Source of the DNA: Sutcliffiella halmapala
GTDB lineage: Bacteria > Bacillota > Bacilli > Bacillales > Bacillaceae_I
Direction: 5' to 3'
DNA length: 64,000 nt
NCBI RefSeq assembly: GCF_002019665.1
Contig: NZ_KV917375.1
Location: 2,708,702-2,772,701, forward strand
Every line of letters starts with the position of its first letter. The first letter of the stretch is position 1. The translations under genes and the position numbers were made by a program. Below are positions 7,345 through 16,454 of the stretch, piece by piece. A model generated the notes under the pieces. It was not told the DNA's origin and did not search any database. It saw nothing but the letters and a program-made list of their open reading frames with translations.

Positions 7345-9081
7345 TTATAACAACTCCTTGCATTTTGTGTGGATTTCTTTCGGTAAAAATGGATCGCCAT
7401 CATACTTCAAGACACTACTAATTTTCTCAGCATGACCAACATTCATTTTCAGAATGCTAGCTAACTGGCCTGTAGCATTGTATTCCACAACAATAACTTT
7501 TTTCGCCGCTTTTACAAGTGGTAATACTTCTGCAGTTGGAAACGGGTGGATTAAGCGAACTTGTGCATGGTTTGCTTTAATACCGTCTAATTCTAAACGC
7601 TCCATCGCTTCTTCGATTGTACCTCTTGTAGAGTTAAATCCAACGATTAACACATCTGGATCTTCATGTTTTGCATTAGTATGAACAGGGTTTTTAAACT
7701 TTAGGTTGTTTAATTTTCTTAAACGTTTGTCCATTTGAGCTTGACGGTTTGCTGCAACTTCGGAAGGTTTCCCAGTTTCCTCATGCTCTACACCTGTCAC
7801 ATGGTGAATACCATTTTTCATACCAGGAATGACACGTGGTGAAACCCCATCTTCTGTCACTTCATAACGCTTAAAGTAGCTCTTATCAGCTGATTCGGGA
7901 ATTTCTTGGTTTATATCTAATTTACCACGTCTAATTTCGACGTTATCAAATTTAAGTGGTTCAACAGATTGCTTTCCAAGGGATAATTGTAAATCAGTTA
8001 AAAGAATGACTGGCACTTGATACTCTTCTGCAATATTAAATGCTTCAACCGTATCATAGAAAGCTTCTTGAACTGTACTTGGTGCAATTACTACTTTAGG
8101 AATTTCACCGTGAGTACCGTAAATCATTGCCATTAAATCAGACTGTTCAATTTTCGTTGGAAGTCCTGTACTTGGACCTCCTCGTTGAGTATCCACTACA
8201 ACAAGCGGAGTTTCTGTCATTCCGGATAGACCGATTGCTTCCATCATCAAGGATAGCCCAGGTCCTGCTGAAGCAGTTAATGTACGCACACCTGCATAGT
8301 TAGCGCCGATCGCCATTGTACAGGCAGCAATTTCGTCTTCCGTTTGAATAACAGTACCACCAAATTTCGGTAGTTTTTTAATTAAATACTCCATAATTTC
8401 AGATGCTGGAGTAATTGGGTATGCAGGCATAAAACGTGATCCCGCAGCAACCGCTCCTAATGCAATGGCATCATTTCCAATCATGAATAAACGCTTTTTG
8501 CCATCAGCTTTATCAAGCTGCATCGTTTGGACGTTTTCCGCTTGTTCTTTTACGAACTCAACACCTGCACGGATAGCTTCCATGTTCTTCTCTACAATAG
8601 ATTCGCCTTTTCTTCCGAAAATCTCTTGCACTACTTCTCGGAATGACTCAGTATCTAAATCTAAAATGGCACTTGACGCTCCAACTGCAACCATGTTTTT
8701 CATTAATGAAGTACCAAGTTCTGTAGCGATTTCCGTGAATGGAACCGCATACAATGTCGCTTTTCCATCTTCAGGAATACTCGGTTTGAACTTAGCATCA
8801 GCAATTACTACTCCGCCCTGACGTAATTCATGGTAGTTAACATCGATTGTTTCCTGGTCAAATGCTACTAATATATCAAGATCATCGGATATAGAACGAA
8901 CTTGTGTTGTACTAACGCGAATTTTGTTGTTAGTATGTCCACCTTTAATACGAGATGAGAAATGGCGGTAGCCATATAAGTAATATCCTAAACGATTTAA
9001 TGCGATGGAGAAAATCTCACCAGTACTCTCGATACCTTCTCCTTGTTGCCCTCCAACTTTCCATGAAAGTTGATTGATCAT
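7345..9081 (-). CDS. korA: 2-oxoacid:ferredoxin oxidoreductase, fused gamma-alpha subunit
   Basis: This 578-residue protein fuses the gamma domain (residues 1 to about 180, starting WKVGGQQGEGIESTGEIF, with SSRIKGGHTNNKIR) to the alpha domain (about 195-578, with PAYPITPASEIMEYL, QTEDEIAACTMAIGANYAG, TASAGPGLSLMMEA and RGGPSTGLPT). Such gamma-alpha fusions pair with a separate beta subunit, here korB. The complex supplies reduced ferredoxin and links to the TCA cycle. It is the first gene of the korAB transcript, with GGGGTG before the ATG. Two candidate cre sites lie in its 263-bp upstream region. The pair is absent from this position in B. subtilis. Confidence 0.93.
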   Translation of the reverse strand: MINQLSWKVGGQQGEGIESTGEIFSIALNRLGYYLYGYRHFSSRIKGGHTNNKIRVSTTQVRSISDDLDILVAFDQETIDVNYHELRQGGVVIADAKFKPSIPEDGKATLYAVPFTEIATELGTSLMKNMVAVGASSAILDLDTESFREVVQEIFGRKGESIVEKNMEAIRAGVEFVKEQAENVQTMQLDKADGKKRLFMIGNDAIALGAVAAGSRFMPAYPITPASEIMEYLIKKLPKFGGTVIQTEDEIAACTMAIGANYAGVRTLTASAGPGLSLMMEAIGLSGMTETPLVVVDTQRGGPSTGLPTKIEQSDLMAMIYGTHGEIPKVVIAPSTVQEAFYDTVEAFNIAEEYQVPVILLTDLQLSLGKQSVEPLKFDNVEIRRGKLDINQEIPESADKSYFKRYEVTEDGVSPRVIPGMKNGIHHVTGVEHEETGKPSEVAANRQAQMDKRLRKLNNLKFKNPVHTNAKHEDPDVLIVGFNSTRGTIEEAMERLELDGIKANHAQVRLIHPFPTAEVLPLVKAAKKVIVVEYNATGQLASILKMNVGHAEKISSVLKYDGDPFLPKEIHTKCKELL

Positions 9082-9219
9082 GTGCCTTACACCCCTTTAA
9101 TTACGTTCATTGTCAGAATTAATAATACGATTTTAATTGTAGCATTTTTCCAATCGAATAACTAGAATATAACATGGTAGATTCAAGAAAATTATGCATT
9201 AAAATCACGTTAAATATGT

Positions 9220-9233
9220 ACTAAACGCTTTCA
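9220..9233. promoter_or_regulatory. Putative cre site (CcpA) upstream of korA
   Basis: The minus strand reads TGAAAGCGTTTAGT, 13 of 14 against TGWAARCGYTWNCW. It lies about 140 bp before the korA start. Confidence 0.55.
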
Positions 9234-9312
9234 TTGTAGACCTATTTATTTAAAAATACAAGCGTTTGATTCAATTTCTTTCAAAAAATTTGAAAATTTT
9301 CTTAATAAAATA

Positions 9313-9326
9313 TGAAAGCGCATTCA
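9313..9326. promoter_or_regulatory. Second putative cre site upstream of korA
   Basis: The plus strand reads TGAAAGCGCATTCA, 13 of 14 against the cre consensus. It lies between the end of the dipeptidase gene and korA, 80-93 bp from the first site (near-integral helical turns). Confidence 0.5.
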
Positions 9327-9344
9327 AAGATTACAATCCCCTTG

Positions 9345-10268
9345 TTACTTAGGGAATTTTCTAAAGAAATTTCCGAACAAGAACCCCTCTACCTCTGTTT
9401 TAGAATAGTATTTTACTAATGTATTAATTAAATTAGAATAATCTTCATAGCGATTCAATCCTTGCACAGTGTTTGTAATTCCATCAAAATCAGATCCAAA
9501 TCCGATATGTTGTACTCCACCTAAACTACAAATATGATCGATATGATGAAGCACATCTGAAACTGTACTTGCTTTTCCATTTGACAAGAACTGAGGAACA
9601 AAGGTAATACCTATCACAGCGTCCTTTTTGATTAATGCCTGAATTTGGTTGTTCGTTAAATTCCGTGGATTCTGACAAAGCGCCTTACAATTGGAATGAG
9701 AAGCGATAACATACTTTCCTATTTCGAGAACATCCCAAAAAGCTTTTTCTGACAGATGCGATACATCTGTCCAAATAAAATGATCATTGTTCTCTACTAC
9801 TACTCGTTTTCCAAATAAAGAAAGACCAGCACCTCTATCCTCTAAGATTCCATCTGCAACTGCATTCGCATAATTCCAAGTAAGACCTACAGAAGAGACT
9901 CCCAAACGATATAATGTACGTAACCGCTCAAGACTCGTACCAATTGCATCACAACCCTCTAAGGTTAAAACGGCTCCTATCTCTCCATCTTTCAATTGTA
10001 AAATATCTTTTTTAGTTGTTACTAACTTCATTTTCGGAAATCTGTATAAGATATTTTCATAGAATAAATCAATCATTTCCAAGGCTACATAAAATCCCGA
10101 TTCTTTCCTTACCTTTTCTGGAATATAAATCGCGAAGCACTGCACTCTTGCATTCGCTTTCTTTAAGCCATCCCACGTAATATGTAATGCTTCACTATCT
10201 TTAAAGAATAAGTCTTGGTCTTCCCACATTCTATAAACCGTGTCACAATGAGCATCAAAAATACGCAA
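9345..10268 (-). CDS. Membrane-dipeptidase-type (M19, renal dipeptidase family) peptidase
   Basis: The 307-residue protein belongs to peptidase family M19, binuclear zinc enzymes that cut dipeptides including those with a D-residue at the second position. Predicted zinc ligands are all present: H7 and D9 (DAHCDT), E104 (LTLEGCDAIG), H171 (DVSHLS) and H191 (IASHSNC); a late SDFDG motif completes the site. No signal peptide is visible, so it is probably cytoplasmic. The start is TTG at 10268 with AGGAGG 8 nt upstream. Only 34 bp separate the start from the long hairpin after spoVS, leaving little room for a promoter; expression may be readthrough from spoVS. A role in recycling peptidoglycan or spore-derived dipeptides is inference. 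Confidence 0.88.
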   Translation of the reverse strand: MRIFDAHCDTVYRMWEDQDLFFKDSEALHITWDGLKKANARVQCFAIYIPEKVRKESGFYVALEMIDLFYENILYRFPKMKLVTTKKDILQLKDGEIGAVLTLEGCDAIGTSLERLRTLYRLGVSSVGLTWNYANAVADGILEDRGAGLSLFGKRVVVENNDHFIWTDVSHLSEKAFWDVLEIGKYVIASHSNCKALCQNPRNLTNNQIQALIKKDAVIGITFVPQFLSNGKASTVSDVLHHIDHICSLGGVQHIGFGSDFDGITNTVQGLNRYEDYSNLINTLVKYYSKTEVEGFLFGNFFRKFPK

Positions 10269-10302
10269 ATTTATCGCCTCCTAATTCATCATTTTCCAGT
10301 CA

Positions 10303-10357
10303 AATAAAAGCTTCAGCCTGTTTGCATATGAAAAGCAAACAGGCTGAAGCTTTTATT
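10303..10357. terminator. Long perfect hairpin between spoVS and the dipeptidase gene
   Basis: A perfect 23-bp stem (arms 10303-10325 and 10335-10357, containing AAGCTTCAGCCTG) with a 9-nt loop. Both outer ends are A/T-rich (TTTTATT), so it could terminate in either direction. It begins 16 bp after the spoVS stop. Confidence 0.75.
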
Positions 10358-10372
10358 GAACATAGTTGTTCT

Positions 10373-10633
10373 TTACCTAGGTTCTACAATTAATTTTATT
10401 GCCGTTCTTTCCTCACCATCAATTAAGATATCAGTAAAGGCCGGGATACATATTAAATCAACTCCACTTGGAGCAACAAACCCTCGTGCAATTGCTACGG
10501 CCTTTACAGCCTGATTTAAAGCTCCCGCACCAATTGCTTGAATTTCCGCATTCCCACGTTCTCTTAATACCCCTGCTAGAGCCCCTGCTACCGAATTTGG
10601 GTTTGACTTGGCTGAAACCTTTAATATTTCCAT
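10373..10633 (-). CDS. spoVS: Stage V sporulation protein S
   Basis: SpoVS is a small Alba-fold protein needed for progress to stage V and for correct septation control; its biochemical role is unclear. The 86 residues are almost identical to the B. subtilis protein (MEILKVSAKSNPNSVAGALA at the start, FVAPSGVDLICIPAFTDI late). I set the start at 10633, not at the ATG at 10705: GGAGGAG lies 6-7 nt before it, and the extra 24 residues are unknown in the family. A sigma-H-type promoter lies 82 nt upstream, as expected for this early sporulation gene. It sits between ymdB and the dipeptidase gene. Confidence 0.97.
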   Translation of the reverse strand: MEILKVSAKSNPNSVAGALAGVLRERGNAEIQAIGAGALNQAVKAVAIARGFVAPSGVDLICIPAFTDILIDGEERTAIKLIVEPR

Positions 10634-10714
10634 TTCTAGCTCCTCCTCAACATTTACAGTACATGGTGAAAGATCCATAGGTGAATGAATTGTTAATAAT
10701 TTCATTCCTACTAT

Positions 10715-10742
10715 ATTCAGGAGAATCGAAATGTATTCCTGC
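10715..10742 (-). promoter_or_regulatory. Putative sigma-H promoter of spoVS
   Basis: The minus strand has GCAGGAATA (10734-10742), a full match to RnAGGAwWW, a 12-nt spacer, then CCTGAAT (10715-10721), matching RnnGAAT except the first base. B. subtilis spoVS is a known sigma-H gene. Confidence 0.65.
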
Positions 10743-10783
10743 TTGTATCACTTTTATGTCTAAATATTCAAAAAACTAGTGTT

Positions 10784-11578
10784 TTAATCAAAAAATGGAT
10801 GATCCTCATTAATCATTAATGGTTTGATTGATTTCGCCTTACCAGTCTTCATATCTACATCTAGAATAATTGCATTTAACTGGGCTCTGCCCTCTGTTAC
10901 TTCAAACCGGACAGGTAAGGAAGTCATAAATCGTTTCAGTACAGCGTCTCTCTCCACGCCTAGTATCCCATCATACGGACCAGTCATGCCTACATCCGTT
11001 ATATATGCTGTGCCTTCTGGCAAAACACGGTAATCATTTGTTTGTACATGTGTATGAGTTCCTACTACCCCTGTAACTCTCCCATCTAAATACCAGCCAA
11101 TTGCTTGTTTTTCACTTGTTGCTTCGGCGTGAAAATCTACAAAAATAAATGGTGTTCGTTTTCTCGCTTCCTCCACCAATTCGTCCGCCTTCTTAAAAGG
11201 GCAATCTATCGGGGGCAAAAAGGTTCTACCTTGCAAATTAATGACCGCTAATTCTTTACCGTGAAAGGGAATATAAGCGATTCCCTTTCCAGGTGTTTCG
11301 CTCGGAAAATTTGCAGGTCGAATCATGTTTTTCGCACGATCTATAAATTCAAAAATCTCGCGGTTATCCCATGTATGATTACCAAGGGTAACTAAATTTG
11401 CACCAGCCTCTAAAAATCCTTGATAGATTTTTTCTGTAATTCCTTTTCCCCCTGCAGCGTTCTCTCCATTAATAATAGTTGCAGCAGGTTGAAATTTATT
11501 TTTCAATTTAGGTAAGTATTCTTTAATCATATTTCTTCCAGGAGATCCTACTACATCCCCAATAAATAAAATTCTCAT
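10784..11578 (-). CDS. ymdB: Calcineurin-like phosphodiesterase YmdB
   Basis: YmdB is a dinuclear-metal phosphodiesterase active on 2',3'-cyclic nucleotides and needed in B. subtilis for biofilm formation and late adaptive responses. The 264 residues match the family. Metal-site motifs are visible in order: FIGDVVGSPGR near the start, INGENAAGGKG near 37-47, TLGNHTWDN near 65-73, DFHAEATSEK near 148-157 and GTHTHVQT near 173-180. It lies between rny and spoVS, as in B. subtilis. A terminator after rny separates the two, so ymdB probably has its own promoter in 11579-11680. Confidence 0.95.
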   Translation of the reverse strand: MRILFIGDVVGSPGRNMIKEYLPKLKNKFQPAATIINGENAAGGKGITEKIYQGFLEAGANLVTLGNHTWDNREIFEFIDRAKNMIRPANFPSETPGKGIAYIPFHGKELAVINLQGRTFLPPIDCPFKKADELVEEARKRTPFIFVDFHAEATSEKQAIGWYLDGRVTGVVGTHTHVQTNDYRVLPEGTAYITDVGMTGPYDGILGVERDAVLKRFMTSLPVRFEVTEGRAQLNAIILDVDMKTGKAKSIKPLMINEDHPFFD

Positions 11579-11680
11579 ATGTACCGTATCCCTTCTAGCA
11601 AATCGTTAGTATTAGTTTTACACAACTTTTGTTTCTTCGCAAATTGCCCACCTAAAAAGCAGGATAGACAATGCTAGACA

Positions 11681-11710
11681 AACAAAAAAAGTGGTGCAAG
11701 CACCACTTTA
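11681..11710 (-). terminator. Terminator of rny
   Basis: A perfect AAAGTGGTGC/GCACCACTTT stem with a two-base loop, followed on the minus strand by TTTTGTTTG. The 5' arm overlaps the rny stop codon. Confidence 0.85.
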
Positions 11711-13267
11711 TTTTGCGTATTCTACGGCTCTTGTTTCACGAATCACCGTTACCTTTATATGACCTGGATAATCCAGTTCTTCTTCGATGCGTTTTCTAAT
11801 ATCTCTTGCAAGTCGGTGTGCTTCTAAGTCATCAATTGTATCAGGTTTCACCATAATACGAACTTCACGACCTGCTTGAATAGCAAAAGATTTTTCTACA
11901 CCTTCATACGACTCAGAAATTTCTTCTAATTTCTCTAATCGACGAATATAGTTTTCTAATGTTTCACTACGCGCTCCTGGTCTCGCCGCTGATAATGCAT
12001 CTGCTGCTGCAACTAGTACCGCAATAATAGAAGTTGGTTCTGTATCTCCGTGATGAGAAGCAATACTGTTAATAACAACAGGGTGCTCTTTATACTTAGT
12101 CGCTAATTCGACACCGATCTCCACGTGACTTCCTTCTACTTCATGGTCTACCGCTTTTCCAATATCATGTAACAATCCGGCACGTCGAGCAAGTGTTACA
12201 TCTTCACCTAGCTCTGCAGCCATTAGACCAGCTAAGAATGCTACTTCTGTTGAATGCTTAAGTACGTTCTGACCGTAACTTGTACGGAATTTCAAACGAC
12301 CTAAAATTTTGATTAAGTCTGGATGTAAGCCGTGTACGCCCACCTCAAATGTTGTTTGCTCTCCCATTTCACGAATATATTCATCCACTTCACGTCTTGA
12401 TTTTTCAACCATTTCCTCAATACGTGCTGGGTGAATTCGACCGTCTTGGACTAGCTTATCTAAGGCAATACGAGCTGTTTCACGTCTAATCGGATCAAAA
12501 CCAGATAAAATAACTGCTTCTGGTGTGTCATCGATAATTAAATCTATACCGGTTAATGTTTCAAGTGTTCGAATGTTACGGCCTTCACGACCAATAATTC
12601 GACCTTTCATTTCATCATTTGGTAAGTTAACAACGGAAACTGTCGTTTCTGCAACATGGTCTGCTGCACAACGTTGTACAGCTAATGAAAGAATTTCTCT
12701 CGCTTTTTTGTCCGAGTCTTCTTTTGCCCTATTTTCACTTTCTTTGACCATAAGAGCAATGTCATGGGACAATTCATTTTCAACACGGTCTAAAATAATA
12801 TTCTTCGCTTCGTCTCGTGTTAATGCTGAAATGCGTTCGAGCTCTTCCTGCTGTTTACGCACTAATTGTTCCACTTTGCTTTCTAATTCTTCAATATGCT
12901 GTTGTCTATCGTTTAAAGAATCTTCACGCCTTTCTAATCCTACTTCACGTTTATCAAGCGATTCATCTTTTCGATCTAGATTCTCTTCTTTTTGCATTAA
13001 ACGATTTTCTTGTTTTTGTAGTTCGCTTCTACGGTCACGAATTTCACGTTCAGCTTCTGTACGAAGTTTGTGAATTTCGTCCTTTGCTTCTAAAAGTGCT
13101 TCTTTCTTGAGTGATTCAGCTTCACGTTTTGATTCTTCAACAATTTGTTCAGCTGCACCCTTAGCGCCTAAAATCTTTTGCTCAGCAATAGATTTACGAA
13201 CATAAAAGCCAACAACTACACCGACGAATAAGGCAAGCAAAGCGGAGATGATTACATCAATTCCCAT
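11708..13267 (-). CDS. rny: Ribonuclease Y
   Basis: RNase Y is the membrane-bound endoribonuclease that starts much of the mRNA decay in Firmicutes. The 519 residues show an N-terminal membrane helix (about 4-23), a long charged coiled coil (about 30-200, dense in KREE repeats), a KH domain ([15 protein letters not shown]), and the catalytic HD domain ([30 protein letters not shown]). RicA, a subunit of its accessory complex, is encoded at 1439-1876. A TTTACA/TATACT promoter lies about 130 bp upstream, and its leader carries a 15-bp palindrome. Confidence 0.97.
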   Translation of the reverse strand: MGIDVIISALLALFVGVVVGFYVRKSIAEQKILGAKGAAEQIVEESKREAESLKKEALLEAKDEIHKLRTEAEREIRDRRSELQKQENRLMQKEENLDRKDESLDKREVGLERREDSLNDRQQHIEELESKVEQLVRKQQEELERISALTRDEAKNIILDRVENELSHDIALMVKESENRAKEDSDKKAREILSLAVQRCAADHVAETTVSVVNLPNDEMKGRIIGREGRNIRTLETLTGIDLIIDDTPEAVILSGFDPIRRETARIALDKLVQDGRIHPARIEEMVEKSRREVDEYIREMGEQTTFEVGVHGLHPDLIKILGRLKFRTSYGQNVLKHSTEVAFLAGLMAAELGEDVTLARRAGLLHDIGKAVDHEVEGSHVEIGVELATKYKEHPVVINSIASHHGDTEPTSIIAVLVAAADALSAARPGARSETLENYIRRLEKLEEISESYEGVEKSFAIQAGREVRIMVKPDTIDDLEAHRLARDIRKRIEEELDYPGHIKVTVIRETRAVEYAK

Positions 13268-13398
13268 TATTACACCTCCTCTTGCTATGAACTTTTTTCT
13301 TGCTAGATTTCATTGTCGGCATGTACATTGTAACAATGTGTGTCAACATACAGCTCAAAGGCTTTTTTAGCTTTTTTATAGCTCTAAAATTCTAACAA

Positions 13399-13426
13399 AG
13401 TATAAAATATACATACTAATTGTAAA
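13399..13426 (-). promoter_or_regulatory. Sigma-A promoter of rny
   Basis: The minus strand has TTTACA (13421-13426), a 16-nt spacer and TATACT (13399-13404). The predicted leader is about 125 nt and contains the palindrome ACATTGTaACAATGT at 13325-13339. Confidence 0.5.
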
Positions 13427-13543
13427 TCTGTGAAAATTTATTGTCAAGCCCGTCCTATCAAGGATTCCATCTTTTGGGTAAACTAATTAAGATTTTCTCT
13501 TTAAATCGGGAGAAATTAAGTTATATTTGCTTCTTTTATATTA

Positions 13544-13690
13544 GCTACCTTGAAAATAAATGGACACCTTTGAAGCCCCTGATGATTTCCGTGCTAGGAT
13601 TTCGCTTTCCGCAGGCGGCCTTGGGAGCATTCTAAGCAGGATGCCAGCGCCTTGCACTACAATCTACAGGGGGATCCGCTTAGTCAGGAT
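13544..13690. repeat. Dispersed GC-rich structured element, copy B (degenerate, between recA and rny)
   Basis: It starts GCTACCTTGAAAAT and carries the arm CCCCTGATGAT (13576-13586) facing ATCTACAGGGG (13672-13682), which now has two mismatches. The sequence GCTTTCCGCAGGCGGCCTTGG matches copy A, but about 45 bp of the central hairpin are missing before GCCTTGCACTACAA. This is the decayed copy of the family. The rest of the 13268-13820 gap holds the rny promoter and the recA terminator. Confidence 0.7.
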
Positions 13691-13751
13691 TTCGCTTTTT
13701 TCATCTCTCATAGGCGTAAAAAAAAAAGTGCTAGATCTTTTTACCAATAAC

Positions 13752-13785
13752 AACATAGTACCTGCAAAAATCCAGGTACTATGTT
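13752..13785. terminator. Hairpin downstream of recA
   Basis: A perfect 13-bp stem (AACATAGTACCTG against CAGGTACTATGTT) with an 8-nt loop. The T run after it on the minus strand is weak (GTTATTGG). Confidence 0.6.
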
Positions 13786-13820
13786 ATAGATAGCCGATCT
13801 ACACACTTATTATTTTAAAA

Positions 13821-14858
13821 TTAAAAATCTAATTCTTCTTGTTCGCGCTCATCTGCTGGTGCATTGGCGTCTTTGTCTAAGCCGTGATGGTCACGAATTA
13901 GTTGATGAATTTCTTGTAAAACTTCCTTGTTTTCTTTTAAGAATTGCTTGGCATTTTCACGACCTTGACCAAGTCTTTCCTCGTTATAAGAATACCAAGA
14001 TCCACTCTTTTGAACGATATCTAAATCAGAGCCCATATCAATTACTTCGCCCTCTCTAGATATTCCTTCCCCATACATAATATCCACTTCTGCCACTTTA
14101 AAAGGAGGAGCAATTTTATTTTTTACTACTTTAATCTTTGTCTTATTCCCTACAATGTCATGTCCTTGCTTCAATTGTTCTGCACGACGAACTTCTAGAC
14201 GGACAGAAGAATAGAATTTAAGCGCACGACCACCAGGAGTTGTTTCCGGATTACCGAACATTACCCCTACTTTTTCACGAATTTGGTTAATGAATATCGC
14301 GATTGTTTTTGATTTATTAATAGCACCAGAAAGTTTACGAAGTGCTTGAGACATAAGTCGAGCTTGTAGACCTACGTGAGAGTCACCCATTTCCCCTTCA
14401 ATCTCTGCTTTTGGTACTAATGCAGCAACAGAGTCAACTACGATAATATCAACAGCACCACTTCTTACAAGAGCCTCTGCAATTTCAAGTGCTTGCTCAC
14501 CAGTATCTGGTTGAGAAAGTAATAATTCATCAATGTTTACGCCTAATTTTTGCGCGTATACAGGATCTAGTGCATGCTCCGCATCGATAAATGCTGCTTG
14601 TCCACCTTGCTGTTGTACTTCTGCAATTGCATGAAGCGCTACAGTTGTTTTACCTGAAGATTCTGGTCCATATATTTCTACTACTCTTCCTCGTGGATAT
14701 CCACCAGCACCTAATGCTACATCTAATGCTAAAGAACCACTTGGAATTGTAGAGATTTTACGATCTGTTTGTTCCCCCAACTTCATGATGGAACCTTTAC
14801 CAAATTGTTTTTCTATTTGTTTTAACGCCATATCTAAGGCAGCTTTACGATCACTCAT
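13821..14858 (-). CDS. recA: Recombinase RecA
   Basis: RecA forms the ATP-dependent filament for homologous recombination and drives LexA self-cleavage in the SOS response. The 345 residues include the Walker A GPESSGKT (64-71), the family signature [14 protein letters not shown], the L2-loop region [21 protein letters not shown], and an acidic C-terminus (EREQEELDF). A LexA box (14953-14966) and a TTGCCA/TATAGT promoter lie upstream, so SOS control can be read directly. It follows cinA, as in many Firmicutes, but the cinA terminator and this promoter make recA an independent unit. Confidence 0.98.
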   Translation of the reverse strand: MSDRKAALDMALKQIEKQFGKGSIMKLGEQTDRKISTIPSGSLALDVALGAGGYPRGRVVEIYGPESSGKTTVALHAIAEVQQQGGQAAFIDAEHALDPVYAQKLGVNIDELLLSQPDTGEQALEIAEALVRSGAVDIIVVDSVAALVPKAEIEGEMGDSHVGLQARLMSQALRKLSGAINKSKTIAIFINQIREKVGVMFGNPETTPGGRALKFYSSVRLEVRRAEQLKQGHDIVGNKTKIKVVKNKIAPPFKVAEVDIMYGEGISREGEVIDMGSDLDIVQKSGSWYSYNEERLGQGRENAKQFLKENKEVLQEIHQLIRDHHGLDKDANAPADEREQEELDF

Positions 14859-14915
14859 GCAATTTCCTCCTTCGTATCTATGAAACTAAATAATTGTTAT
14901 CTATTAACTACTTTA

Positions 14916-14944
14916 ACTATACCTCTTTTCTACGCATTTGGCAA
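14916..14944 (-). promoter_or_regulatory. Sigma-A promoter of recA
   Basis: The minus strand has TTGCCA (14939-14944), a 17-nt spacer and TATAGT (14916-14921), 58 nt before the recA ATG and just downstream of the LexA box. Confidence 0.75.
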
Positions 14945-14952
14945 CTAAAAAT

Positions 14953-14966
14953 CGAACATCCATTCG
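14953..14966. promoter_or_regulatory. LexA (DinR) box at recA
   Basis: CGAACATCCATTCG matches CGAACNNNNGTTCG with one change. It ends 8 nt upstream of the recA -35, so LexA bound there would hinder polymerase. Confidence 0.8.
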
Positions 14967-15070
14967 GTTTTTTTGCACCTATAATTTAATGAAAAATGCG
15001 GATTTCTTCTAAAGAGAAAATGTAATTTTGTCTTAGTAAATTAAGGAAAGTGTGCTTTTTGATTTAGCTG

Positions 15071-15111
15071 AAAAAAATAAAAGTAGCTGTCGGTTTCCCT
15101 TAGCTACTTTT
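15071..15111 (-). terminator. Terminator of cinA
   Basis: A perfect AAAAGTAGCT/AGCTACTTTT stem with a 13-nt loop, then TATTTTTTT on the minus strand. It overlaps the last codons of cinA. Confidence 0.8.
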
Positions 15112-16350
15112 GAATAATTCATTTAATAGGAGATGACAGCAGTATTTAACTGTTCTTTGCCTGATTCCGTCCCTGCTACCAACTAATTGGATGTGGTGAA
15201 CCGTTGTTTCTCCACTCGGAAGTGCTAGTCCGATATATACCGTTCCAACCGGCTTACCGTCCATCGTTCCTGGACCAGCAACGCCGGTAAAGCTTACACC
15301 AATATCTGTTTGAAAAAGTTTTTTTGCACAGTCAGCCATATCCCTTGCACATTCTTCACTTACAGCACCAAATTGATCAAGAATTTCTTTAGAAACGCCT
15401 AATACGTTTTCTTTAATATCATTTGTGTAACAAACAACACTTCCTTCAATAACAGAAGAAGCACCGGTAAATGTGGTCATTCTTTCTGAAAATAGTCCAC
15501 CAGTTAAACTCTCGGCACTACTCAAGGTATACTTGGATTGTTGAATTTTATCAAAAAGCACGGAGAAGATGGTGTCTTCATCATAGCCATAGAAATATTC
15601 GCCCACCCTAGCTAAAATTAGCTTTTCTGTTTGAGCAATTAATCTCTTAGCCTCCTCTTCGGAATGATGCTTAGCAGTTAATCTTAATGTAACCTCTTGA
15701 TCTCCGGCTAAGGGAGCAATAGTCGGATTCGTTTGCTCTTCAATCAGGTCGTCAATATCTGTTTCTAATTGAGACTCTCCTATGCCAAAGAAACGCAATA
15801 CTTTAGAAACAATCTGCTCTTTTACACCTAACTTTGAAAGAATATATTCTCTCCCGTAATTGACGAACATAGGCTGCAGCTCTTTAGGTGGACCAGGTAA
15901 AAGGATATAGGTATGTTTCTTTTCTGTAAGAGCCATGCCTGGTGCCATTCCATAATCATTTGCTAAAACATTTGAGCCTTCTAACACAATCGCTTGTTTT
16001 TTATTATTTTCACTCATTAAACGATTGGTTTTGCGAAAATAGGTTTCAATATTAACTAAGGCATTCTCATCCATTACTAAGTTTTTCTGTAATACCTTTG
16101 CAATTGTTTCTTTTGTTAAGTCGTCTTTGGTTGGCCCAAGTCCTCCAGTAAAAATAAGAAGGTCTGCCCGTTCTTTCGCTGTATGTATGGCTGTAGTTAG
16201 CCGTTCTGGATTATCTCCTACTACCGTATGAAAATAAACATTAATGCCAAGCTCTGCTAATTGTTTAGACAAAAATTGTGCATTGGTATTGCAGATTTGT
16301 CCTAACAATAATTCTGAACCGACAGCAATGATTTCAGCACTCCTAAACAT
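15100..16350 (-). CDS. cinA: Competence/damage-inducible protein CinA
   Basis: CinA couples a pyrophosphatase-like N-terminal domain (MoCF-biosynthesis fold, about 1-170; [17 protein letters not shown] and [13 protein letters not shown]) to a C-terminal CinA domain (about 255-410; [34 protein letters not shown]), which in relatives is a nicotinamide-mononucleotide deamidase. It is linked to competence and pyridine-nucleotide salvage. The 416 residues match B. subtilis. It lies between pgsA and recA in the usual order and ends in a terminator, so recA is transcribed separately. Confidence 0.95.
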   Translation of the reverse strand: MFRSAEIIAVGSELLLGQICNTNAQFLSKQLAELGINVYFHTVVGDNPERLTTAIHTAKERADLLIFTGGLGPTKDDLTKETIAKVLQKNLVMDENALVNIETYFRKTNRLMSENNKKQAIVLEGSNVLANDYGMAPGMALTEKKHTYILLPGPPKELQPMFVNYGREYILSKLGVKEQIVSKVLRFFGIGESQLETDIDDLIEEQTNPTIAPLAGDQEVTLRLTAKHHSEEEAKRLIAQTEKLILARVGEYFYGYDEDTIFSVLFDKIQQSKYTLSSAESLTGGLFSERMTTFTGASSVIEGSVVCYTNDIKENVLGVSKEILDQFGAVSEECARDMADCAKKLFQTDIGVSFTGVAGPGTMDGKPVGTVYIGLALPSGETTVHHIQLVGSRDGIRQRTVKYCCHLLLNELFKSS

Positions 16351-16454
16351 TTAACTTCTCTCCCCTATTTTCAACTAAATGATACTATTTCTTTCACTCG
16401 CTTTTTAAGTAAATTCTAATCGAGTAAGTAAAGGACAGTATCGTTTTCTCTTTA

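Noticed and set aside
9259-9272. Third cre-like sequence upstream of korA (around AAGCGTTTGA)
   Set aside because: Only about 10 of 14 positions fit with the CG core in place, too weak in this A/T-rich setting.
12525-13073. 182-codon plus-strand frame inside rny (and similar long antisense frames in tsf, spoIIIE, korA and miaB)
   Set aside because: Antisense shadow frames. The Ser/Arg-rich composition mirrors coiled-coil Lys/Glu codons on the coding strand, and the sense genes are certain.
13544-13690. Insertion sequence or MITE with terminal inverted repeats
   Set aside because: The paired arms are internal parts of a fold, no transposase gene is in the window, and I see no target-site duplication around any copy.
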